Shown: positions 34,167-41,538 of the stretch, piece after piece
Position numbering within the stretch: position 1 is the stretch's first letter
Layout of the letters: every line of letters starts with the position of its first letter
DNA from: Sphingobacterium mizutaii
Lineage (GTDB): Bacteria > Bacteroidota > Bacteroidia > Sphingobacteriales > Sphingobacteriaceae
Direction: 5' to 3'
DNA: 64,000 nucleotides
Assembly: GCF_900187125.1 (NCBI RefSeq)
Contig: NZ_LT906468.1
Location: 372,001-436,000, forward strand
The notes under the pieces: model-generated
What the model saw: the letters and a program-made list of their open reading frames with translations, nothing else
Told to the model about the DNA's origin: nothing
Databases searched by the model: none
Position numbers and translations under genes: made by a program

Positions 34167-34184
34167 TGCGTGTTTTTGCGTTTT
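34167..34184 (+). promoter_or_regulatory. Motif before murQ shared with namZ
   Basis: TGCGTGTTTTTGCGTTTT lies 60 bases before the murQ ATG and matches 22932-22948 before namZ. An imperfect inverted repeat (TGCG to CGCA, 34177-34200) overlaps it. A weak -7-like TATTTACG follows at 34201-34208. Confidence 0.4.
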
Positions 34185-34243
34185 TTAGCAAAAAGTCGCA
34201 TATTTACGAAAAGTTATTGAATGTATTGCAAATGCTGAAGGCT

Positions 34244-35056
34244 ATGATCAACACCACGGAGAAAGATTCCAACTATCAAGACCTAGATAAGATGTCGGTT
34301 CTTGAGATCCTGACCAATATTAATAATGAAGATAAAACAGTGCCGTTGGCAGTTGAAAAGGTTATCCCTCAAATCGAAGCCCTAGTTAAGGTTGTTGCAG
34401 ACCGCATGAAAGCTGGTGGTCGATTGTTCTATATCGGTGCCGGTACTTCGGGCCGTTTGGGAATTCTAGATGCTTCTGAATGTCCTCCTACTTATGGTGT
34501 GCCTTTTGACTGGGTGATCGGATTGATCGCCGGAGGTGATACTGCGATCCGTAAAGCGGTAGAATTCGCTGAAGATGATGTTGAACAAGCTTGGAAAGAC
34601 CTAGAAGAATACGCCATCAATGAAAACGACTTTGTCCTTGGAATAGCCGCTTCTGGCACCACGCCTTATGTTATCGGCGGACTTGATAAAGCTAATGAAT
34701 TAGGCATTGCGACCGGTTGCTTGGTTTGTAATGGAAACTCACCGATCGCTGCTCGCGCAAAATACCCTATTGAAGTGATCGTGGGCCCTGAATTTGTGAC
34801 GGGTTCTACGCGTATGAAAGCTGGGACTGCTCAAAAGCTTGTATTGAACATGATCAGCACTGCTGTCATGATCCAATTAGGAAGAGTTAAAGGAAATAAA
34901 ATGGTCGATATGCAGCTTTCTAACCATAAATTGGTAGGAAGAGGGGTTCGTATGGTGATGGCAGAAACCGGAACTGACGAAGAAACTGCAACTGCTCTGA
35001 TCGAAGAATTCGGAAATGTTCGAAAAGCGATCGATAATTTTAACCTTAATAAATAA
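34244..35056 (+). CDS. murQ: N-acetylmuramic acid 6-phosphate etherase
   Basis: Cytosolic SIS-domain enzyme of 270 residues. It splits the lactyl ether of MurNAc-6-P to give GlcNAc-6-P and D-lactate. Motifs are MSVLEILTNINNEDKTVPLAVE, YIGAGTSGRLGILDASECPPTYG with the catalytic Glu, and GSTRMKAGTAQKLVLNMIST. The ATG at 34244 (MINTTEKDSNYQ) fits family N-termini better than the ATG at 34232. The symporter gene follows after 15 bases. GlcNAc-6-P made here is the substrate of NagA at the head of the locus. The Tannerella forsythia murTKQ cluster has the same etherase-symporter pairing but also a kinase, which is absent here. Confidence 0.96.
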   Translation: MINTTEKDSNYQDLDKMSVLEILTNINNEDKTVPLAVEKVIPQIEALVKVVADRMKAGGRLFYIGAGTSGRLGILDASECPPTYGVPFDWVIGLIAGGDTAIRKAVEFAEDDVEQAWKDLEEYAINENDFVLGIAASGTTPYVIGGLDKANELGIATGCLVCNGNSPIAARAKYPIEVIVGPEFVTGSTRMKAGTAQKLVLNMISTAVMIQLGRVKGNKMVDMQLSNHKLVGRGVRMVMAETGTDEETATALIEEFGNVRKAIDNFNLNK

Positions 35057-35071
35057 AATTTAGATCTACCT

Positions 35072-36583
35072 ATGTCACCAATTATCCTGCTAACTTTTAT
35101 TGTGGTTTATTTTGGGCTCCTTTTGGCTGTAGCTTATTTTACATCCAGGAATTCCTCAGATAACTCCACGTTCTTTGTCGCAAACAGAAATGCCAAATGG
35201 TACATGGTTGCCTTTGGTATGATCGGTACCGCCCTATCGGGAGTTACCTTTATTTCGGTTCCCGGTGATGTGGGCAATACGCCTGCAGGCCTGAGCGATC
35301 CCAATAATTTCAGTTATTTCCAATTTGTCCTCGGGAATGCCATTGGCTTCATTATCATCGCCTATGTCTTGTTGCCACTTTATTACCGCATGAACCTAAC
35401 TTCCATCTATACTTATTTGGAAGAACGTTTAGGCCACAAAAGTTATAAAGCCGGAGCTATGATCTTTTTGATCTCCAGGACCATCGGATCTGCATTTAGA
35501 TTATATCTCGTTGCCATCGTCTTACAACGGTATATTTTCGATGCTTGGAACGTGCCATTCATCTTAACAGTGGCAGTCTGTCTTATTCTTATTTGGTTGT
35601 ATACCAATAAAGGCGGATTAAAGACCATTATTATTACCGATACTTTACAGACAACTTTCCTGCTTTTAGCTGTAGTCTTGTCCATTTATTTTATGGCAGA
35701 CGGCTTAGGTTGGACCGTAACGGAGGCATTCGAAAAGGTTAAAGAAAGTACCTATTCTAAGGTGTTCATTTGGGAGAACTTATTGGGTGATCCGAGGAAT
35801 ATCTGGAAACATGTAATCGGCGGTATCTTCGTGACCATTGCCATGACCGGACTTGATCAGGATCTAATGCAGAAAAACCTGAGCATGAAAACCATTAAGG
35901 AGGCTCAAACCAATATGATGACCTTTACTGGTATCTTTGTGGTGATCAATTTATTCTTCTTAGCGGTAGGTGCCCTTTTATATTTCTATGCCGATGCAAA
36001 CGGAATCAATATTGCTGATCTTGGCAAGTCGGATTACCTGTACCCTGAAATCGCATTGAGACACCTGTCCATTGTGCCTGGAATTATCTTTATGATGGGT
36101 CTGACGGCAGCAACTTTTGCAACAACGGATTCTGCCTTGACGGCTTTGACCACATCCTATTGTGTGGATTTCTTGAACTTCAATAAAAAAGAAAATCCTA
36201 ATGATCCCAAATTGGTCAAACAACGTAACTATGTACACTTTGCATTCTCCATCGTTATGTTATTGGTTATTTTGTTGTTCCATGTCATCAACGATGAATC
36301 TGTAGTTTCAGCGATCTTTAAAATTGCGGGATACACCTATGGTCCATTGTTAGGTTTGTTCTCTTTCGGTATCCTGACCAAAATGCGTGTCAAGGATAAC
36401 CTTGTACCTTATATCTGTGTAGTGTCGCCGATATTGATGTACTTGTTGACGACCTACTTATTGCCGATGACTGAATATAAAATCGGTTTCGAACTAATCG
36501 TATATAATGGCTTGACAACCTTTATCTTGTTATGGTTAACTTCCCCAGGAAAAGTTAGAAAGCCCATGACAGCTGTAAAGTAA
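35072..36583 (+). CDS. Sodium:solute symporter (SSS family), candidate MurNAc importer
   Basis: Inner-membrane transporter of 503 residues with about 13 hydrophobic helices. GTALSGVTFISVPGDV near the N-terminus and MTGLDQDLMQKNLSMKTIKEAQ in the middle, with LTAATFATTDSALTALTTS later, are SSS-family landmarks that include sodium-site Ser/Thr residues. SSS porters carry sugars, sialic acid, amino acids and more. It lies 15 bases downstream of murQ, and the T. forsythia MurNAc transporter MurT is of this family. The likely cargo is therefore MurNAc or a related amino sugar; this is inference. Confidence 0.88.
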   Translation: MSPIILLTFIVVYFGLLLAVAYFTSRNSSDNSTFFVANRNAKWYMVAFGMIGTALSGVTFISVPGDVGNTPAGLSDPNNFSYFQFVLGNAIGFIIIAYVLLPLYYRMNLTSIYTYLEERLGHKSYKAGAMIFLISRTIGSAFRLYLVAIVLQRYIFDAWNVPFILTVAVCLILIWLYTNKGGLKTIIITDTLQTTFLLLAVVLSIYFMADGLGWTVTEAFEKVKESTYSKVFIWENLLGDPRNIWKHVIGGIFVTIAMTGLDQDLMQKNLSMKTIKEAQTNMMTFTGIFVVINLFFLAVGALLYFYADANGINIADLGKSDYLYPEIALRHLSIVPGIIFMMGLTAATFATTDSALTALTTSYCVDFLNFNKKENPNDPKLVKQRNYVHFAFSIVMLLVILLFHVINDESVVSAIFKIAGYTYGPLLGLFSFGILTKMRVKDNLVPYICVVSPILMYLLTTYLLPMTEYKIGFELIVYNGLTTFILLWLTSPGKVRKPMTAVK

Positions 36584-36601
36584 GCCTATTCCTTTGATTT
36601 G

Positions 36602-36652
36602 TGTGTGCAAAAAAATAACAGTAAGTTTGATTAACTAGTTTTTTTGCACACA
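36602..36652 (+). promoter_or_regulatory. Long hairpin reaching the start codon of the PNP gene
   Basis: TGTGTGCAAAAAAA (36602-36615) pairs without mismatch to TTTTTTTGCACACA (36639-36652) across a 23-base loop. The last base of the right arm is the A of the ATG at 36652. It could mask translation start, or act as a leaky terminator for murQ-symporter because the arm contains seven T. If the real start is the ATG at 36661, the hairpin lies just upstream. Confidence 0.6.
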
Positions 36653-37467
36653 TGTATCAAATGATTGAAGAATCTATCCAATCTATCCGTCGTAAAATCG
36701 GCGATTTCACCCCAGAATTCGGAATTATCTTAGGCACAGGCCTTGGAAAACTTGTTGAGGAAATTGAAGTGGAATTTCAAATGATGTATTCCAATATTCC
36801 CAATTTCCCCATTTCTACCGTTGAATTCCATACCGGAAAATTGATCTTTGGAACCCTCAATGGCCGTAAGGTGGTAGCCATGCAAGGTAGACTCCATTAT
36901 TATGAAGGTTACAGCATGCAGGAGATCACTTTCCCGGTTCGTGTGATGAAAGGTCTAGGTATCCAAAAACTATTTGTGTCCAATGCTTCAGGTTCCTTAA
37001 ACCCTGATATCCGCAAAGGCGATATCGGCATTATCGAAGACCATATCAACTTACTTCCAGACAATCCATTAAGGGGTACCAATGATGAGGATCTAGGTCC
37101 TCGTTTCCCAGATATGAGCCAGCCCTATAATTTCAAAATGATAGAACAGGGCATGGAGATCGCCAGTAACCTAGGGTACAGAACCCATAAAGTGGTTTAT
37201 GTCTCGGCACCGGGGCCTAATCTTGAAACCAGGGCAGAGTACCGTTATATGCGCATTATCGGTGGTGATATCGTTGGGATGAGTACGGTTCCTGAAGTGA
37301 TCGTAGCCAACCATATGGGCTTGCCTGTTTTTGCGATTTCGGTGATCACGGATGAAGGTTTCCACCCGAATTTAAGACCGGTATCGCTCAAAGAAATAGT
37401 GGAAGTTGCCGCGCAGGCAGAACCAAAAATGACAAGTATTTTAAAAGAATTGATTGCATTGCAATAA
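36652..37467 (+). CDS. punA: Purine-nucleoside phosphorylase
   Basis: Cytosolic phosphorylase of 271 residues of the trimeric PNP/MTAP type, splitting purine nucleosides with phosphate. Motifs are GIILGTGLGKLVEEIE (phosphate loop), HTGKLIFGTLNGRKVVAMQGRLHYYEGY, FVSNASGSLNPDIRKGDIGIIEDHINLL and MSTVPEVIVANHMGLPVF. The residue after SVIT at the base site is Asp where mammalian PNP has Asn. The start may be 36652 or 36661. It is the last gene of the locus run; no direct link to amino-sugar use is evident, and the hairpin before it may separate its expression. Confidence 0.93.
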   Translation: MYQMIEESIQSIRRKIGDFTPEFGIILGTGLGKLVEEIEVEFQMMYSNIPNFPISTVEFHTGKLIFGTLNGRKVVAMQGRLHYYEGYSMQEITFPVRVMKGLGIQKLFVSNASGSLNPDIRKGDIGIIEDHINLLPDNPLRGTNDEDLGPRFPDMSQPYNFKMIEQGMEIASNLGYRTHKVVYVSAPGPNLETRAEYRYMRIIGGDIVGMSTVPEVIVANHMGLPVFAISVITDEGFHPNLRPVSLKEIVEVAAQAEPKMTSILKELIALQ

Positions 37468-37483
37468 TTTTGGTTTTTTGCGC

Positions 37484-37491
37484 TATTTTTG
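37484..37491 (+). promoter_or_regulatory. Putative -7 box (TATTTTTG) of the porin gene
   Basis: TATTTTTG fits TANNTTTG, 35 bases before the ATG at 37526. Confidence 0.4.
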
Positions 37492-37525
37492 AGGGCATAA
37501 ATTTTGTACCGTTCCTGATTTGAGT

Positions 37526-39508
37526 ATGCTAAGAAGGTTATTGTTTGTATTGTTGTTGTTTAGCCTTGTTCCTAAACTATACGCCCAGACTGAAGATGAG
37601 TTCAGTTCTGCATTGGATTCTGCGCGTAATGCAGAGGATAATAAGAAAGACTCGGTGATCTTCACGGCTAAATACGTTAGGTTCACCAACCTGAAAACAA
37701 TGAAACAGGGAACCAAGACCTTTCAGATCGATACTTCCCATGTCAATTTCCAATATTACAATAAACAGAACCTCCCTTGGGATCCATCCATCAACTTGGG
37801 TTCTTATGGTTTGGCGACTCGCGATTTATTGTTCAACCCGAATAAGACCATTGGTTTTCAATCGGGTTACCATGCCATGGAACGATATCTCCTGCATTCG
37901 GATTCCATCCAGTACTACCGTGCTCGAGCTCGTTACTCGGAACTATATGCCGTTGGTTTCTTCTTTGACGATCAGGTCTTTCGAGCTAAATTGGCTCAGA
38001 ATATCAATCCCCACCTGAATATAGGTGCGGAATACCATGCTACCAATACCGACGGATTTTATAATAACCAACAATATAGTGATCGAAAAGGAGCCGTATT
38101 CGCTTGGTACGAATCCCCAAGCAAAAGGTACAACCTCTTGTCCAACTTTACCTTCAATACCCTAGATGCGACAGAGAACGGTTCGGTTAGGAACGATACC
38201 TTGTTCAGGGACACTTCCAGTAATACTTCGCCCTCTCGTTACCCAGTGAAATTAGATGGTATTCAGGCCAATCGTCCGTACAGCAAATGGAAAGACCTCG
38301 GCTTCTTTATTAGACAATCCTATTTTATGGGTAGGATCGATACGGTTAGTGGAAATGGCCCTGATGCAGAAATCCACCCTACGAATGTCGTTGCACATAA
38401 TTCTAGTATCAGACAGCAGAAATTTATTTTCTTCAAGAATCAAGCGGATCTTTATAATGCCCTACCTTTCAACAACCTGGTGCGGGTAGAAGATACAACG
38501 AAAATAACAACCATTTCCAATGATTTCACCTACAGTTTCTATCTCCGGGGGAAAAACCTCAAGAATGAAGCAAAGGTCGAACTGGGCTTCCAAAACGACC
38601 TGATCTGGTATGCGGATAGTGTGTTGAACAAGTTTTACCAAAACTCCATGGTGAAAGGTGCCATAGGATATAAGTTTTCCGACAAAGTGGATGTCAATTT
38701 TACCGCCAACCAGATTGTGGTTGGACGAAATTTTGGTGATTTCCTATATGAGGCCTATGCAGATATCCATTTGAATGAAACCTTAGGGAAATTAAGGATC
38801 GGTGCTTATTCTCAGAATAAGTCGCCAGAGATGATATTCCAAAATGCAAATCTCTCCTACCATTCTTGGAAAGAGGAAGACCTGAATCTTGAAAAGATCA
38901 AGACCCAAAACCTTTCCTTCCAATATGCCAATGATAAGTTGGGTTTCAATGGTAAGCTTGAATATTTCTTGATCAACAATTATACTTATTTTCAAGAAGT
39001 TCCAAACCCTGATAACAATATATTGGGAGCTAGAAACATCTTGCCTACCCAAGAAGGAAACTTGAACCTTCTGAAACTGACCGTCGGCCAGAACTTCAAG
39101 TTCCGTCGATTCCACTTGGACAACCGCGTAGTCTATCAAAAGTCTGATGCGATGGCAGTATTGGCTACTCCTGAGTTGTATACTTGGCACAGTTTCTACT
39201 ATGCAAACAAGCTATACAATGTTATGGACTTTAGATTGGGAATGGACGTGCGCTTCAATACCCCATTCCGTTCGCCTTCCTATTCCATCAACTCCGGGCA
39301 GTTCTATAATGACAACGTAGGGATCGAATTCTCCACTTATCCAATTGCCGATCTATGGTTTACCGGAAACATTGATCGTGTCAATCTTTTCTTAAGCTAT
39401 AACTTCGTCAACCAACATGTCTACCCCAATGGGTATTACAGTGTAAGACGCTATCCAATGGCGCCTGCAAACCTTAGGTTTGGTGTATCCTGGAAGTTTT
39501 ACGATTAG
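37526..39508 (+). CDS. Putative porin of Bacteroidota type
   Basis: Outer-membrane protein of 660 residues with a signal peptide (MLRRLLFVLLLFSLVPKLYAQ). After a short acidic linker it reads as alternating beta strands rich in Tyr, Phe and Asn: FQYYNKQNLPWDPSINLGSYG, YSELYAVGFFFDDQVF and HLNIGAEYHATNTDGFYNNQ. It ends with a strand in RFGVSWKFYD with a C-terminal aromatic, as in outer-membrane barrels. This matches the family annotated as putative porin in Bacteroidota genomes. The transported solute is not known. It stands alone before the repeat region. Confidence 0.85.
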   Translation: MLRRLLFVLLLFSLVPKLYAQTEDEFSSALDSARNAEDNKKDSVIFTAKYVRFTNLKTMKQGTKTFQIDTSHVNFQYYNKQNLPWDPSINLGSYGLATRDLLFNPNKTIGFQSGYHAMERYLLHSDSIQYYRARARYSELYAVGFFFDDQVFRAKLAQNINPHLNIGAEYHATNTDGFYNNQQYSDRKGAVFAWYESPSKRYNLLSNFTFNTLDATENGSVRNDTLFRDTSSNTSPSRYPVKLDGIQANRPYSKWKDLGFFIRQSYFMGRIDTVSGNGPDAEIHPTNVVAHNSSIRQQKFIFFKNQADLYNALPFNNLVRVEDTTKITTISNDFTYSFYLRGKNLKNEAKVELGFQNDLIWYADSVLNKFYQNSMVKGAIGYKFSDKVDVNFTANQIVVGRNFGDFLYEAYADIHLNETLGKLRIGAYSQNKSPEMIFQNANLSYHSWKEEDLNLEKIKTQNLSFQYANDKLGFNGKLEYFLINNYTYFQEVPNPDNNILGARNILPTQEGNLNLLKLTVGQNFKFRRFHLDNRVVYQKSDAMAVLATPELYTWHSFYYANKLYNVMDFRLGMDVRFNTPFRSPSYSINSGQFYNDNVGIEFSTYPIADLWFTGNIDRVNLFLSYNFVNQHVYPNGYYSVRRYPMAPANLRFGVSWKFYD

Positions 39509-39862
39509 TGTTTAGTAGTATTTAGTAGAGAGTATTTAGTATTTAGACTTGGTGAAAATTTTTGCCTGGGAGGGAGATTTTTGTGTGGATTATGGGGAAA
39601 ATCTTGTGAAAAGGTGTAGGTTTTTAAGGGGATTTTGGTTGATGAGATTTGGGTTTTATTCGAGGCATGTTCGAGACATATTGCGAAAATTCCGAATGTG
39701 TCTCGAATGAGGTCAGGATAGTGGCTAGGCGCTATCTTTGAATATGATCTAATCCCAACCCCCAGCGGGCAATGTCATTAAGTTATGGTTTTTTAGTATT
39801 TATGAGGATCATCCGAAGTATCTCAACGTTCAAAACTACAATATCTATAAAACCGTGCATTG

Positions 39863-39955
39863 TATTGGCGAACAGTTCCTAAATCGAAGATTTAGGATGA
39901 CAAAATCTAGTAGACATTTACGTACAGATTCTTCACTAAATCGTTCAGAATTGGA
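39863..39955 (-). repeat. Dispersed hairpin-bearing repeat, partial inverted copy
   Basis: Read on the minus strand this contains AATTCTGAACGATTTAGTGA, AGAATCTGTAC, a hairpin (CCTAAATC/GATTTAGG at 39878-39896) and CTGTTCGCCAATA. It therefore matches the 1745-1928 repeat in reverse. The hairpin stem sequence differs from that copy but is still self-complementary. Confidence 0.7.
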
Positions 39956-39982
39956 AATGAATTCAGTAAGGATTCTTTTGAA

Positions 39983-40290
39983 AAATAGTTTCCTCATCTT
40001 ATGATTTCGGAATGACCCCGTCTTCTTATAATAAAACAAGAAATAGATTCTTCGCTGCGCTCTGAATCCCTCTCTAGGGTAATTTGAATTCTGAACGATC
40101 AGTGAAGAATCTGTATGCTTCTCCCCACTTTGATCCTGTCATTCTACACCGAAGGTGTAGAACCTGTTCGCTAATTCAATCATGGTTTGTATGGTTGCTA
40201 GACCTTTCGTTCCTCAAGGTGACACTGTTAAAATAAACTTTATTTGAGATGTATAGCCCATAGGGGCAATCTTATTTTAGTTGGATGGTT
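39983..40290 (+). repeat. 305-bp direct repeat, copy A
   Basis: It begins AAATAGTTTCCTCATCTTA and ends near TTATTTTAG. It matches 40778-41085 with scattered differences at an offset of about 795 bp, and contains the dispersed repeat unit at 40044-40226. Its central hairpin is CTACACC-GAA-GGTGTAG (40144-40160). The right end has a GCCC/GGGC hairpin followed by TTATTTTAG, like the left end of the 117-bp element. Confidence 0.8.
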
Positions 40291-40518
40291 TGAGATTGAA
40301 TAGGGGGCAACCCCCAGCGGGGGTGACATCTTTATAGAAAATCGGATTGTATAACGTATAACCCCTAGCGGGGGTGAAATATTTTTTTGTACCCTTTTCG
40401 TGTCATCCTGAGAAGTAAAAATTTGGACTAAATTTATTGGAAGGTGATGACAGCATATTGTCAATGAAAATCTATTAGCTCTTTTGTCTTTTAAATATAT
40501 AACCCCATTTGGGGTTCC

Positions 40519-40634
40519 ATTATTTTAACAGACATGGCACGTTAGCCTGGAAGTCGCGCAAAAACGATGTTCGATTAATCGAACATCGTTTTTGCATTAG
40601 CCCTTTATTGTTTACCATCCATGCTAAAATAATT
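40519..40634 (-). repeat. 116-bp palindromic element, inverted copy 2
   Basis: The ends are ATTATTTTAAC (40519-40529) and GCTAAAATAATT (40623-40634). The centre (40558-40595) is a perfect 38-bp palindrome. Reversed, it aligns along its length with 1971-2087, including AGCCTGGAAGTCGCGC against the complement of GCGCGACCTCCAGGCT. Hairpins AACCCC/GGGGTT and CATCCCC/GGGGATG flank it. Confidence 0.82.
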
Positions 40635-40777
40635 CATCCCCGCTGGGGATGTATGGCAGATAAAAAATAATCTTCTGGAAAGGAAATATAGGTCTAAATA
40701 TCTAGAAACACAGATTTAACAAACGTGTCATGGTAGGGCCTGCCCGAAGGTTCTCGGAACGTTCCACACTTCATTTG

Positions 40778-41085
40778 AAATAGTTTCCTCATCTTACGAT
40801 TTCGGAATAACCCCGTCTTCTTATAAATAACAAGAAATAGATTCTTCGCTGCGCTCTGAATTCCTCTCTTGGACATTTCTTATTCTGAACGAAAAGTGAA
40901 GAATCAGTATGGTTTTCCCCACTTTGATCCTGTCATTCTACACCGAAAGGTGTAGGACCTGTTCGCTAAGGCAATCATGGCTAGTATGGTTCCGAGACCT
41001 TTCGTTCCTCAAGGTGACACAGTGAAAAAACTATATTTGAGATGTATTGCCCATGGGGGCAACATTATTTTAGATGGTTGGTTTG
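40778..41085 (+). repeat. 305-bp direct repeat, copy B
   Basis: Second copy of 39983-40290, containing the dispersed unit at 40845-41022. Its central hairpin is CTACACC-GAAA-GGTGTAG. It again ends with a GCCC/GGGGC hairpin and TTATTTTAG close to the tRNA terminator. Confidence 0.8.
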
Positions 41086-41102
41086 AAACAAAAGAGGGAT
41101 AA

Positions 41103-41130
41103 CAAAAAAAGCATCAATTTCTTGATGCTT
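41103..41130 (-). terminator. Terminator of the tRNA-Val genes
   Basis: On the minus strand AAGCATCAA and TTGATGCTT form a 9-bp stem with a GAAA loop, followed by seven T. It lies 13 bases after the first tRNA. Confidence 0.9.
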
Positions 41131-41142
41131 TTCTTTCGGTAG

Positions 41143-41217
41143 TGGAGGCTACTGGATTCGAACCAGTGACCCTCTGCTTGTAAGGCAGATGCTCTGAACC
41201 AGCTGAGCTAAGCCTCC
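41143..41217 (-). tRNA. tRNA-Val (anticodon TAC)
   Basis: A 75-base cloverleaf reads on the minus strand from GGAGGCTTAGCTCAGCTGGT to GCCTCCA. The acceptor stem is GGAGGCT/AGCCTCC, the D arm GCTC/GAGC, and the anticodon stem CTGCC with loop TTACAAG, giving anticodon TAC. The T arm is TTCGAATCC-type and the discriminator is A. CCA is not encoded. The second tRNA-Val is identical outside the acceptor stem. Confidence 0.95.
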
Positions 41218-41225
41218 TTTTTTTG

Positions 41226-41276
41226 TTGACCCCTTCCGACTTTAGTCGGAATGCTCTGAATGAACTGAGCTTAGTC
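41226..41276 (-). pseudogene. tRNA relic between the two tRNA-Val genes
   Basis: On the minus strand this reads CTAAGCTCAGTTCATTCAGAGCAT, which matches the D-arm half of the neighbouring tRNAs. It continues as TTCCGACTAAAGTCGGAAGGG, an anticodon-arm-like hairpin with only four loop bases instead of seven. There is no T arm and no matching acceptor stem, so it cannot fold as a tRNA. It looks like a decayed third tRNA of the same cluster. Confidence 0.7.
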
Positions 41277-41284
41277 TTTTTTGG

Positions 41285-41359
41285 TGGAGAATACTGGATT
41301 CGAACCAGTGACCCTCTGCTTGTAAGGCAGATGCTCTGAACCAGCTGAGCTAATTCTCC
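41285..41359 (-). tRNA. tRNA-Val (anticodon TAC), second copy
   Basis: A 75-base cloverleaf on the minus strand with acceptor stem GGAGAAT/ATTCTCC. The D, anticodon, variable and T regions are the same as in the tRNA at 41143-41217. The anticodon is TAC, the discriminator is A and CCA is not encoded. It is the promoter-proximal gene of the pair. Confidence 0.95.
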
Positions 41360-41538
41360 TTTTCCCTGTTGCGGTGTGCAAATATAGGGGTTAATTCTGA
41401 TTTACAAAATATTTTATAGATATTTTTTGCTGCCGGATTGGCAAATTATTCAAAGCCAAATAATTAATTTGTTTTTCAGCATGATGTGCTGACTTCCAGA
41501 AAGGAGAGAATATAGGAAAGAAGCTTCTTGAAGCCTGC

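Larger units (their letters stand above)
39509..41102. other. 1.6-kb gene-free region built from structured repeats
   Basis: No credible coding frame was found here. Short frames lie across repeat copies and have no family resemblance. The region has four TTTAGTA-type words close together (39511-39545), a hairpin TCGAGACA/TGTCTCGA (39669-39706), four GC-rich mini-hairpins of the CCCC-AGC-GGGG type, two copies of a ~305-bp repeat and one inverted 116-bp palindromic element. Repeats are listed separately. Confidence 0.75.

Noticed and set aside
39845..40876. Several 60-75 codon frames in the repeat region
   Set aside because: They run across repeat copies and hairpins, have no start signals and show no protein-family features.
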